Source: Elusimicrobia bacterium CG1_02_37_114 (lineage in GTDB: Bacteria; Elusimicrobiota; Endomicrobiia; CG1-02-37-114). Taken from it: a DNA stretch of 50,710 nucleotides. The number at the start of each line of letters is the position of its first letter. Position 1 is the first letter of the stretch. This document shows, in pieces, positions 38,887 through 48,274 of the stretch. Both the position numbers and the translations under genes were made by a program. The notes under the pieces were generated by a model that saw nothing but the letters and a program-made list of their open reading frames with translations, ran no database searches and had not been told where the DNA came from. Where the stretch lies: NCBI GenBank assembly GCA_001871125.1, contig MNXB01000120.1, forward strand, positions 1 through 50,710. Reading direction: 5' to 3'.

Positions 38887-39064
38887 AAGTTTCCTCCGAT
38901 ATCATGGCCAAAACTTCGCTATAAGATGGAAGTGGCGGATAAAACGGGTGTAGAAAAACCGATTACTTTTGAATTCTCTCATTTTATGAGTCCGAACCCA
39001 ATATATCCAGCGGCAAAGAATCTCTATAAAAAGATATCTGGAGTGGATAAAGAAAAAGGGTAAG
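38887..39064 (+). pseudogene. orphan C-terminal fragment of an unidentified protein abutting the IS
   Basis: open frame ending ...FPPISWPKLRYKMEVADKTGVEKPITFEFSHFMSPNPIYPAAKNLYKKISGVDKEKG* with no start, starting at the IS end. Confidence 0.5.
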
Positions 39065-39067
39065 TAA

Positions 39068-40633
39068 TTGAGAAAAAAAACAGATAATAAGATGCTGACG
39101 AAATACTCCTCCGATAGAAAATTTAATGTATGCTATTATGGAGCTATCGGCAACGGAAAGACTTTGAATACTCGTTCGATTCAACAGGCGATCGATACAT
39201 GCCATAAGGATGGCGGGGGCGTGGTGTATTTTCCACCTGGAATTTATATTACCGGCACACTATTTCTTAAAAGCAACGTAACATTACATTTGGAAACCGG
39301 TTCTATTCTTCGCGGCAGCATTAAAAAGAAAGACTATTACGCTAATCCTGTATCCAATTATAGAAAGAGAACATATAGATGCCTTATATATGCGAATAAT
39401 ATCGAGAATATCGGTATTTGTGGTAGGGGAATTATAGACGGCATGGGACAGAAATTCTGGACAAGAAAAAGGATTAATCATCCTGTGGCATGGGCACCCA
39501 AAAAATACCGCCCAAGGGTTCTTATGTATTTTGAAAATTGCCGGAATATTTTGCTTAGAGATATTACGATACATAATTCGCCCTCCTGGACTGTATGGAT
39601 GCTTGGTTGTGATATTGGAAATATTCACGGTATCACGATTTTAAATCACCGAAAAGGACCCAATACCGATGGCCTCGATATAGATTGTTGCAGCAATATT
39701 CATATTTCCGATTGCCATATTGATGCGGGTGATGACTGTATTGCAATAAAGAGCGATGCTGGCGGGTTGAAACGAAATAAGCCATGTGAAAATATTACAG
39801 TGACCAACTGCACGTTGTCTTCGACTGCTTGTGCAATTCGAGTGGGATACGAAGGCGATTCCGTCATAAAAAATTGTGTCTTCAGCAATCTGGTGATTTT
39901 TGACTCCCACATCGGGATTGATCTGATTTCAATCCTCCCTGTGAAACGTCCTGGATCTCACATTGAAAAGGGTTGTCCGATAGAAAATGTTCGTTTTTCC
40001 AATATAGTAATGGAAGGTGTTCAACGGGCGATTTTTGTCTGGATGGGTATTGAAAGGCGTGGTGATTTCAAGGGACGAATTAAGAACATTGCTTTTACCG
40101 ATATTATAGCTAAAACTACTAATTCATCGTATATCAGTGGGGCAGAAAATAAATGGATTGATTGTGTTGAACTGCGTAATGTCAATCTGATCATGCAGGG
40201 CGAAATGAAATGTGAACCGAATGATGAACAAGGAATATGGGGTTTTGACAGAATGCCGTATGGCCTGTATTGCCAGCGAATTTATGGGCTGAAACTTATT
40301 GATGTTCATGTCGAAATGGAAAAGGTCAAGGGGGATTGGCTCAACCCAATTCGCTGTAGAAAGATAGATGGATTGGAAATAAGAGGTTTTAATGGTAAGG
40401 CCATTAAAGGAAAACAAACGGTTGCTGCAATTCAGATTGAGGATGTCAGGCATGCTTTTATAAGTTCATGTAGAAGTATTGCAGGTATGTATACGTTCCT
40501 GAATATTACGGGTAAAGAATCAGAAAAAATCAGCGTTATCGGTAATGATTTAAGCGGAGTAAAAAAAGCTTTTGAATTTGGCAAGAGTTTTGACAAGAAA
40601 AATTTATTTGAGGCAGTAAATAAACTTGACTGA
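39068..40633 (+). CDS. glycoside hydrolase family 28 (polygalacturonase-like)
   Basis: NTRSIQQAIDTCHKDGGGVVYFPPGIYITGTLFLKSNVTLHLE, GPNTDGLDIDCCSNIHISDCHIDAGDDCIAIKS. Confidence 0.93.
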   Translation: MRKKTDNKMLTKYSSDRKFNVCYYGAIGNGKTLNTRSIQQAIDTCHKDGGGVVYFPPGIYITGTLFLKSNVTLHLETGSILRGSIKKKDYYANPVSNYRKRTYRCLIYANNIENIGICGRGIIDGMGQKFWTRKRINHPVAWAPKKYRPRVLMYFENCRNILLRDITIHNSPSWTVWMLGCDIGNIHGITILNHRKGPNTDGLDIDCCSNIHISDCHIDAGDDCIAIKSDAGGLKRNKPCENITVTNCTLSSTACAIRVGYEGDSVIKNCVFSNLVIFDSHIGIDLISILPVKRPGSHIEKGCPIENVRFSNIVMEGVQRAIFVWMGIERRGDFKGRIKNIAFTDIIAKTTNSSYISGAENKWIDCVELRNVNLIMQGEMKCEPNDEQGIWGFDRMPYGLYCQRIYGLKLIDVHVEMEKVKGDWLNPIRCRKIDGLEIRGFNGKAIKGKQTVAAIQIEDVRHAFISSCRSIAGMYTFLNITGKESEKISVIGNDLSGVKKAFEFGKSFDKKNLFEAVNKLD

Positions 40634-40715
40634 GAGTAGTAATCGGGAATCTACAACAAAAGGAATGGCCCCTCGATAGGAACATTCGGGGATGACAAAG
40701 TGAAAGGAGATTTGT

Positions 40716-40924
40716 ATGAACCCAAAGGAGTATTTTAGTAAAGTGTATGGATGTTTTTAGGTAAAAATATTGGCGGAACGCTGGGTATACCGTTTGAAGG
40801 GCAACAGAAATTTTTAAACCTTGATTTTTACAATCCCGTACCAACCCAGCCTGTTCCCAATGATGATTTGGATTTGCAACTTGTCTGGCTAGTTCATATG
40901 CAGGAAAAAGGAAGGAAGGTATGA
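40716..40924 (+). pseudogene. frameshifted N-terminal fragment of an ADP-ribosylglycohydrolase-like protein
   Basis: MNPKEYFSKVYGCF + (minus one T) LGKNIGGTLGIPFEGQQKFLNLDFYNPVPTQPVPNDDLDLQLVWLVHMQEKGRKV*. Confidence 0.7.
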
Positions 40925-40937
40925 GTAAAAAATAAAT

Positions 40938-42011
40938 ATGTTCTGTAAAAAAAACTGGCTTGAAATAAAAAATAGTTTTGAAGCATGGTGGAAAAACGAA
41001 CCACTGGACAGACCGTTAATACAGGTCAGCTCACCCAGAAAAAATGTTTTGTCCCAATCTGGCTATAGTGTATGGGACATTGTCCACAATTTAGATAATT
41101 TTGGATATGTGCTGGATAAATTTGAAAGGTTTTGTGATGAGACATATTTCGGCGGAGATGCTATACCAAATCTTTTTGTTAATTTTGGACCCGGTGTGAT
41201 GTCAGCATATATTAGCGGTAACCTCAATATTAAAGAAGATACTGTCTGGTTTGAGACACCCATGGAATGGAACGAGATATACGACAGACTGAAATATGAC
41301 AGTGAAAACAAATGGTGGAAATTAACAAAAGAAATAACATCGCTGGCAACTGAAAGATGCGAGAATAAATTTTTTGTATCCATAACTGACCTGGGCGGTA
41401 ACATGGACATCCTTGCATCACTTAGAGGGACTGAACGACTGCTTCTTGACCTGGTTGATTCACCGGACAAAGTCAAATACTGTCTCAGCAAAATAAATGA
41501 GTTATGGTTCAAATACTATGATGAACTTTGCAGTATTATAAAAAAGAGTCAGGAAGGAACTACTTCCTGGATGGACATATGGTGTCCGGAGAGGCACTAT
41601 CCGTTACAATGTGATTTCTCTTATATGATTTCACCAAAGATGTTTGAAGAATTGGTGCTGCCTTATCTGATAGAACAGTGTGAATACCTGAACTACTCAA
41701 TATATCACTGGGACGGTCCCGGTCAGATACCTCATTTGGACCTGTTGCTATCAATAGGAAAACTAACTGGAATTCAATGGGTGCCTGGTGCAGGTGCTCC
41801 AACGGTTACATCGGAAAAATGGTTCCCTTATTACAGCAAGATTCTCAAAAGTGGAAAAACACTCGTTCTGCCAGGAGTTGAACCGGAAAAAGTCAAACGA
41901 TTGATAAAACATACCGGACAGAAAGGAATACTGATTCAAACTATAGCATGCAATTCAGAACCACAGGCAGAAAATCTACTCAATGAATTGTTAACCGAGC
42001 AAAGTCAGTAA
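40938..42011 (+). CDS. URO-D superfamily protein (methyltransferase-like; HWDG variant)
   Basis: WKNEPLDRPLIQVSSP...LDLVDSPDKVKYCLSKINELWFKYYDEL...DFSYMISPKMFEELVLPYLIEQCEYLNYSIYHWDGPGQIPHLD. Confidence 0.8.
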   Translation: MFCKKNWLEIKNSFEAWWKNEPLDRPLIQVSSPRKNVLSQSGYSVWDIVHNLDNFGYVLDKFERFCDETYFGGDAIPNLFVNFGPGVMSAYISGNLNIKEDTVWFETPMEWNEIYDRLKYDSENKWWKLTKEITSLATERCENKFFVSITDLGGNMDILASLRGTERLLLDLVDSPDKVKYCLSKINELWFKYYDELCSIIKKSQEGTTSWMDIWCPERHYPLQCDFSYMISPKMFEELVLPYLIEQCEYLNYSIYHWDGPGQIPHLDLLLSIGKLTGIQWVPGAGAPTVTSEKWFPYYSKILKSGKTLVLPGVEPEKVKRLIKHTGQKGILIQTIACNSEPQAENLLNELLTEQSQ

Positions 42012-42059
42012 CTACACTGGTTGAAGTTGTTCAGAATCAAAATGAGATGTGAGGTGAAT

Positions 42060-43199
42060 ATGAACTACAATAAAACATTTTTTCTCTGTTGTCTTTTAGT
42101 ATCTTTACTTTCTGTGTTTGCATTTTCAATTGAAAGCAGTAATGCGGCTGAATACAACTACGAACCTTACGGGATATGCACGCATCTGGACTGGCTGTTT
42201 TTTTATAAGACAGAAGATGAGGTGGTTAAAAGTATTGAGATGATTAAAGAAACAGGGGTACAGTGGGTAAGGACAGGGTTTGTATGGGCATGGTTGGAAC
42301 CTGAGGAAGGTAAAATTGAGGAAGACCAGATAAATAGAGTAATGTTTATAGCAAATAAACTGAAAGAGAAAGAAATAAATTTTTATCTGAATCTCGGCGG
42401 GACACCCAAATGGACATCAGAAAATCCCGTCGTTGAAGACTACTGGAGATACTCACCCACAGATATGGAGGCGTGGAGAAAATATATTCAACTTTTAGGA
42501 AACAGGTTAAAAGGAATTGCTAAGTACTGGGAAATAGGTAATGAGGTTGACTGGGAAGCATTCTGGAAATCCGGCATGGAAAAATATGTTGAGACGCTGA
42601 AAATAGCATATACGGAACTGAAGAAGATAGATCCAGAAATTGTAGTTTTGATTGGTGGACTGGCTACAGATGGCGTGCATGGGTTTAAATCAGGTGAGAT
42701 GGTTGCGATGGACAATGCCCTCCAACAGATGTATGACCTGGGCGTAAAGGACTACTATGATATTTTGAGTATTCATCCCTATGCCATAAGCGAGCTCGGG
42801 GATACGAAAGTATCGCTTGAAAAAATAAACACGGCTTATGAAGTGATGATAAAAAACGGAGATAAGGACAAAAAGATATGGGTTACCGAAATAGGTCTCC
42901 CGACATCAATAGAGGAGATTGACGAAGACGTTCAGGCAGGGAATCTAAAGGAAGTATATACGGAAATATTGAAACACCCGCAGGTGGAAAAAATTTTCTG
43001 GTATAACTTCCGGTGTAAGGGAACCGACCCAAAGGATGTTGAACATACCCTGGGTATAATTAACTATGACTTCAGCCCGAGAAAAGCATATTATGCTTTC
43101 AAAGAAATGAAAAAATACGTGGAAAAACCCGCTGACAGGAAGTTTTTAAAAAAGAAACAAAAAATGATAGAGAAAATAAAAAAAGAAACGTCCAGGTAA
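42060..43199 (+). CDS. secreted glycoside hydrolase (clan GH-A; GH5/GH39-like)
   Basis: signal peptide; GVQWVRTGFVWAWLEPEEG, AKYWEIGNEVDWEAFW acid/base motif, KIWVTEIGLPTS nucleophile motif. Confidence 0.8.
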   Translation: MNYNKTFFLCCLLVSLLSVFAFSIESSNAAEYNYEPYGICTHLDWLFFYKTEDEVVKSIEMIKETGVQWVRTGFVWAWLEPEEGKIEEDQINRVMFIANKLKEKEINFYLNLGGTPKWTSENPVVEDYWRYSPTDMEAWRKYIQLLGNRLKGIAKYWEIGNEVDWEAFWKSGMEKYVETLKIAYTELKKIDPEIVVLIGGLATDGVHGFKSGEMVAMDNALQQMYDLGVKDYYDILSIHPYAISELGDTKVSLEKINTAYEVMIKNGDKDKKIWVTEIGLPTSIEEIDEDVQAGNLKEVYTEILKHPQVEKIFWYNFRCKGTDPKDVEHTLGIINYDFSPRKAYYAFKEMKKYVEKPADRKFLKKKQKMIEKIKKETSR

Positions 43200-43205
43200 A
43201 AATTT

Positions 43206-44288
43206 ATGATAAAACCATCACCTGATTTTTCAAGACTGCGAAAAGCTCTCCTGAGACAGGGGGAACCGGACAGGGTGCCTTTTTATGAACTCTTTGTTGA
43301 CGGTGAGATTATTGAAGCGGTTATTAAAAAACCTTTAACGAAACTTGATATAAATAAAAGCGAAGAAAAAAAACAATACGTTAAATGGCTGGTTGAATTC
43401 TATTACAACACGGGATATGACTATGTCCCTCTCCCGATAGGAACTGTTTTCCCCTGCACTAATACTTTACAGGCTGAAGACACCGCCAGCCTCCCCCGCT
43501 CAGTGAGATCATGGCAGGATGAACACCGCGGGACGATTGAAACAAGAGAAGATTTTGAAAAATATAAGTGGACTGATATCAAATCCATTGATTTCTCAAT
43601 ATTTGAGCTAATGTCAAAAAATCTTCCTGACGGAATGAAGATGATTCCCCTGGGTCCCGGGGGTGTACTTGAAAACGTAATGTGGCTGATGGGATACGAA
43701 CCAATGTCATATGCTATTTATGAAGACCCCCGGTTGATACAGGAAATGTTTGACAGGGTGGGATGGACTTTAGAAAAAGTATTTGATACATTCACCCGGA
43801 TGGACAATGTTGGTGCCCTTGCCCTGGGTGATGATATGGGATTTAAGACACAAACGATGATTTCACCTGAAATGCTGAGGAAATATGTCTTTCCATGGCA
43901 GAAAAAGATTGTTGAAGTCGCCCACAGAAAGAACCTCCCCCTTATATTGCATTCCTGCGGAAATCTGGAGAGTGTAATGGACGATTTAATAGATTATGTA
44001 GGCATAGATGCAAAACACTCCTATGAAAATGTTATAATGCCAATCACAGAGGCAAAGAAAAAATATGGCAACAGGATTGCCGTGTTGGGTGGAATTGATG
44101 TGGACATACTCTCCCGGTTAAGTGAAAAAGAAGTGCGCAAAGAAGTAACCAGAATCCTCTACGAATGCGCACCTGGAGGCGGGTATGCTTTAGGCTCAGG
44201 TAATACCATTGCTAACTATGTTAAGTTAGAAAACTATTTAGCTATGCTTGATGAAGGCAGTAAATATGAATTTCAAGTAAAATCCTGA
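43206..44288 (+). CDS. URO-D superfamily protein with HxC...C zinc-ligand pattern (MtaA/MtbA-like)
   Basis: LRQGEPDRVPFYELFVDGE, DDMGFKTQTMISPEMLRKYVFPWQKKIVE, PLILHSCGNLESVMDDLIDYVGIDAKHS, LYECAPGGGYALGSGNTI. Confidence 0.85.
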   Translation: MIKPSPDFSRLRKALLRQGEPDRVPFYELFVDGEIIEAVIKKPLTKLDINKSEEKKQYVKWLVEFYYNTGYDYVPLPIGTVFPCTNTLQAEDTASLPRSVRSWQDEHRGTIETREDFEKYKWTDIKSIDFSIFELMSKNLPDGMKMIPLGPGGVLENVMWLMGYEPMSYAIYEDPRLIQEMFDRVGWTLEKVFDTFTRMDNVGALALGDDMGFKTQTMISPEMLRKYVFPWQKKIVEVAHRKNLPLILHSCGNLESVMDDLIDYVGIDAKHSYENVIMPITEAKKKYGNRIAVLGGIDVDILSRLSEKEVRKEVTRILYECAPGGGYALGSGNTIANYVKLENYLAMLDEGSKYEFQVKS

Positions 44289-44370
44289 AGGATTAATTCC
44301 AGGGATTAAGGGTTTACCCTGGGATTCCCCGATTTATCGGGATTATAACTCCTGGGATTATATTTTCCTA
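44271..44370. repeat. composite palindromic repeat starting inside the URO-D gene 3' end
   Basis: ttcaagtaaaatcctgaaggattaattccagggatt shared with 9662 region, then CCCGATTTATCGGG and others. Confidence 0.8.
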
Positions 44371-44417
44371 AGATTCAAGTCGTGGTTCTCTGCGAAGGCG
44401 GATAGAAAGGGGAAGGT

Positions 44418-46346
44418 ATGGAATTACTCATTGACAATTCAAAAAGGAATCAAATTCGCAGCGGAGTTTATGTCGGGGGATTGGGCTCAGGAGGGTTTGA
44501 ACTCAGACCTGACGGGAAATTTTATAAGTGCAGGTTATTTAATGACTGGAGAGCAGAACCGCCACTGGATGCCTGTTTCTTATACAAATATAAAAATAAA
44601 ACTTATGTATTACAGCTTGACGATTATATAAATCCTTATGTGATTATTCAGGGAGTAAAGAAAATAGGATACAGGGGCGAATTTCCCAAAGTAAAGTTAA
44701 GTTACCCGGAATTACCTGTAGAAATTGAATTTCTATCGTTTTTTATCCCGGGAGATATAAAAAATTCTTCCCTGCCAGATGTAATATGTAAAGTAAGGGG
44801 GAGAGGGGATTTGTGTTTCCTATTCCCCTCTTCTATGTTGAGCGAAACAGAAATGGAGGGAAGGAAAGTATTTCTAAAATCAGAAAAAGGAGAGCTGGGT
44901 TTATATTCTGAAAAGGGAAAGGCATTTTATACCCCGTGCGGTTCCGGCATATTTAATTCATTTGCCAGGAGCTGGAAATTACCAGAAGTAAACCAGGGGT
45001 GTAATATAAAGAATTTTTACTACGCTGGAATATTTTTTGAGAAGAAGTTTGAAGATGAAATAGTTATCAGCTGGTATTTTCCTGATATGAGAGATTATGA
45101 AAATAACTTTATAGGACATTATTACACAAACTATTTTAAATCCTGTAGAGAAGTAATGGACTATACTGTAAAAAATAAAGGAATGTTGAGGGCAAAAACG
45201 GAGGGTTTTTATAAAAAAACCTACAGTAAAAATTTACCACAATATCTAAAGGACAGTTATACCGCACAGTTGTCAAGTTTTGTGAAGCAAAGCTGGCTAA
45301 CAAAAGATGGTAAGTTTGGCGTTTGGGAAGGAAGCTGTTCCTGCTGTGGTCTGCAGACAACGGATGTTGCATATTACGGTTCCTGGCTGTATGTAAAATT
45401 ATTCCCGGAATTGGAGAAGGCAGGAATAAGATTATTGGCAAAATTCCAGAGAGAAGATGGGTGGATTCCTCACTTTTTCCCCGGGACATTCAAGCACATT
45501 GATGAATATCGCAGAAAAGATATGAATATGCAATTTGTACTTATGGTGTACAGAAATTATTTTCTGTGGAATGATAAAAATTTCCTAAGAGAGATGTATC
45601 CAAAGGTGAAAAAAGCAATCTCGGGAGCATATAACTGGGATACGGATGGAGATAAGATACCCGATATAGAAGGTCCTGACCAGACTTTTGATGCATGGGG
45701 ATGGAAAGGGTGCAGTATATATTTAGCGGTTTTGTGGTTAGCGTCATTGAGAGTTGGAATAAAAACTGGAGAGATGCTCAACGATAGAATTTTTGCAGAG
45801 AAGTGCAGGGAAGACTTCAAAATAGTTAAGAAAAATATAATAGATAAATTATGGAATGGCAAATATTTTATACTGTGGTCAGATGGTAAAAGCAGGGATG
45901 AAAGTTGTTTACTGGATGCACTGTCCGGGGACTGGTACTGTTATTTATCGGGGTTGGGGCACATTCTCCCGGAAGATATGATAAAATTACATCTGAAAGC
46001 GTGTCTGAAATATAACAGAAAGAAGATGGACCCGACATATATGAAAGCATATTATACGCCCGGAGAAGATGGCTTCTGCTACATAAATGGGGGCTATAAA
46101 GATAATAAAAGAGTTTCTTTCCAGCAGTATGAACCATGGACAGGCTTGGAATATGCATTCGCAGTTCATCTTCACATAATGGGAATGAGAAAAGAGGCAC
46201 TCCGGGTCATAAAGGATGTCTATGACAGAAAGTTAAAATGTGGAATGATATGGAATCATATAGAATGCGGCGGTGATTATTTCAGACCAATGGTTATTGG
46301 CATTTTTGCAGATACCATTGAAAAGAAGGCGTGTGTTGCCACTTAG
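44418..46346 (+). CDS. glycoside hydrolase family 116 / DUF608-like protein
   Basis: GVYVGGLGSGGFELRPDGKF, ISWYFPDMRDYENNFIGHYYTNYF, DGDKIPDIEGPDQTFDAWGWKGCSIYLAVLWLASL. Confidence 0.85.
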   Translation: MELLIDNSKRNQIRSGVYVGGLGSGGFELRPDGKFYKCRLFNDWRAEPPLDACFLYKYKNKTYVLQLDDYINPYVIIQGVKKIGYRGEFPKVKLSYPELPVEIEFLSFFIPGDIKNSSLPDVICKVRGRGDLCFLFPSSMLSETEMEGRKVFLKSEKGELGLYSEKGKAFYTPCGSGIFNSFARSWKLPEVNQGCNIKNFYYAGIFFEKKFEDEIVISWYFPDMRDYENNFIGHYYTNYFKSCREVMDYTVKNKGMLRAKTEGFYKKTYSKNLPQYLKDSYTAQLSSFVKQSWLTKDGKFGVWEGSCSCCGLQTTDVAYYGSWLYVKLFPELEKAGIRLLAKFQREDGWIPHFFPGTFKHIDEYRRKDMNMQFVLMVYRNYFLWNDKNFLREMYPKVKKAISGAYNWDTDGDKIPDIEGPDQTFDAWGWKGCSIYLAVLWLASLRVGIKTGEMLNDRIFAEKCREDFKIVKKNIIDKLWNGKYFILWSDGKSRDESCLLDALSGDWYCYLSGLGHILPEDMIKLHLKACLKYNRKKMDPTYMKAYYTPGEDGFCYINGGYKDNKRVSFQQYEPWTGLEYAFAVHLHIMGMRKEALRVIKDVYDRKLKCGMIWNHIECGGDYFRPMVIGIFADTIEKKACVAT

Positions 46347-46371
46347 ACTGGCTGTTTTTTTATAAGACAGA
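46346..46371. repeat. 26-bp copy of the GH5/39-like gene (42189-42214)
   Basis: gactggctgtttttttataagacaga identical at both sites. Confidence 0.9.
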
Positions 46372-46451
46372 CATCGATGTAGAGTAAGAGGGTCAGGTCT
46401 TGACTTTACAGGCAAAGGTACAACGATAGAAGTTATAGAACGGGAGGATGG

Positions 46452-47348
46452 ATGCGTCTAATACAAAACCGTATAGGTATTTCCACACACTTTATGCCAT
46501 CTACACATGGAGAAAACATTTATGATGCTATACGCATGGTCCACAAGGCCGGGTTCAAGGGGTTTGAGATTGTTCCCACGCTTGACCAGGCACAATTAGG
46601 CTATCCGGAAAACTATCCCAATGTCGGCATAGACCTCTTTGAAACGACAGAAAAAGAAATTGATAGATTGAAAGATGCCCTGAGTGTCTTTGACTGGGTC
46701 ACTGTCCATTCACCTCATTTAGATTGGAACCTTTCCAGTGCTAACCGCCATCTCCGAAAACTGACCCGGGAATATTTTGACAGATGTTTTGAACTTGGCG
46801 TTAAACTGGGTGCTATTGCGGTTACTTATCACGGTGGAGGAAACACATGGGGATATATACGCAAAATGGAACGTATTATGGAATACAATGTTGATTATGC
46901 TAAACATTTAATGCCAAAAGCAAAAAAAACAGGAATACCTGTGGGTTTTGAAGCAGGAGGTCTTGATTATCTGAAATATGTATGTGACCGGGTGAATGGT
47001 TGGGGCATAAATCTTGACATAGGTCATGCATATATGTCAGCCGGGACTGACGAAGGTTTTTTTGCATACATAAGTGAATTCAAAGATAAAATTACAGAAG
47101 TTCATCACAATGGTATTAACCATTACTGGGGTGGTTATATGGAACATCAACCTCCTCACTTAAATAATATGGTTGATTTCCAGCGTACATATGAACGGTT
47201 GAAAGAAATCAAATACAATGGTCCGATTGTATGCGAAATTCAGGGACAGGACATAGAACAGGTTATCCGGCATTGCCAGGAATCAAAAGATATGATTGTC
47301 GGAATCTGGAACGGGGAACGGAAGTTATCCCATCGCTGGAAAATTTAA
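46452..47348 (+). CDS. sugar phosphate isomerase/epimerase (xylose isomerase-like TIM barrel)
   Basis: GFKGFEIVPTLDQAQLGYP, VTVHSPHLDWNLSSANRHLR, LGAIAVTYHGGG, VGFEAGG, GINLDIGHAYM, ITEVHHNGI. Confidence 0.85.
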   Translation: MRLIQNRIGISTHFMPSTHGENIYDAIRMVHKAGFKGFEIVPTLDQAQLGYPENYPNVGIDLFETTEKEIDRLKDALSVFDWVTVHSPHLDWNLSSANRHLRKLTREYFDRCFELGVKLGAIAVTYHGGGNTWGYIRKMERIMEYNVDYAKHLMPKAKKTGIPVGFEAGGLDYLKYVCDRVNGWGINLDIGHAYMSAGTDEGFFAYISEFKDKITEVHHNGINHYWGGYMEHQPPHLNNMVDFQRTYERLKEIKYNGPIVCEIQGQDIEQVIRHCQESKDMIVGIWNGERKLSHRWKI

Positions 47349-47381
47349 AAGTGAAATATGTTTCATAAAATTAACTTTAAA

Positions 47382-47479
47382 AATTTTGGATATGTGCTGG
47401 ATAAATTTGAAAGGTTTTGTGATGAGACATATTTCGGCGGAGATGCTATACCAAATCTTTTTTTGTTAATTTTGGACCT
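47382..47479 (+). pseudogene. fragment nearly identical to 41097-41192 of the URO-D gene at 40938, with a 2-T frameshift
   Basis: aattttggatatgtgctggataaatttgaaaggttttgtgatgagacatatttcggcggagatgctataccaaatcttttt...gttaattttggacc. Confidence 0.9.
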
Positions 47480-47556
47480 GGAATTATGGCAGGTTATGTT
47501 GGTGCTGATGTTCGGATTAGATACGACAAACTGCATAATTATCTCCCCAAAATTCA

Positions 47557-48270
47557 TTATTTTTTCTGATGTATCATAGGGACAAATCGGACGGGCAGGA
47601 CACTTTTTTTGATAAGTTCACCTTTTGTTTTTGTAACTAAAAAAAGTTCTTGATAATATTTACCTACAGGTATGACAATTCCGCCACCTTCAGCAAGTTG
47701 GTCTATCAATGGTTGAGGAATTTCTTCGGGTGCACAGGTAACTATAATACAATCAAATGGCGCATATTTATCCCAGCCTTTGTATCCATCACCAATTTTA
47801 ACTTTTATGTTCTTATAGTTCATATTTCTCAATAGTTTCTTTGCTTTTATTGCAAGTCCTGGTATTATCTCAATTGTATATACCTCTTTACATAACTGTG
47901 CAAGTATTGCCGCCTGGTATCCCGAACCAGTGCCTATCTCCAGGACTTTTTCATTACCCTCTAAATTGAGTAATTCTGTCATATACGCCACAATATAAGG
48001 TTGTGAAATTGTCTGCCCTTCACCTATCGGCAAAGGACAGTCCTCATATGCCATATGTCTGATTTCTTCCGGTATAAACTTATGCCGTTCAACTTTTAAC
48101 ATAGCATTCAGCACTCTTTTATTGCTCACTCCGCGTGATTTGATTTGTGTTTCAACCATTTGTTGACGGAGAATACTGTAACTTTTATCAGTGTCCTCTG
48201 TCCTTGCATTACGACATCCGGAATCCATACAGACAACAATCAGAAATGACAATATTAATGTCTTTTTCAT
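47557..48270 (-). CDS. pcm: protein-L-isoaspartate O-methyltransferase with N-terminal signal/lipoprotein-like segment
   Basis: MVETQIKSRGVSNKRVLNAMLKVERHKFIPEE, LPIGEGQTISQPYIVAYMTELL, VLEIGTGSGYQAAILAQL. Confidence 0.92.
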   Translation of the reverse strand: MKKTLILSFLIVVCMDSGCRNARTEDTDKSYSILRQQMVETQIKSRGVSNKRVLNAMLKVERHKFIPEEIRHMAYEDCPLPIGEGQTISQPYIVAYMTELLNLEGNEKVLEIGTGSGYQAAILAQLCKEVYTIEIIPGLAIKAKKLLRNMNYKNIKVKIGDGYKGWDKYAPFDCIIVTCAPEEIPQPLIDQLAEGGGIVIPVGKYYQELFLVTKTKGELIKKSVLPVRFVPMIHQKK

Positions 48271-48274
48271 AAAC

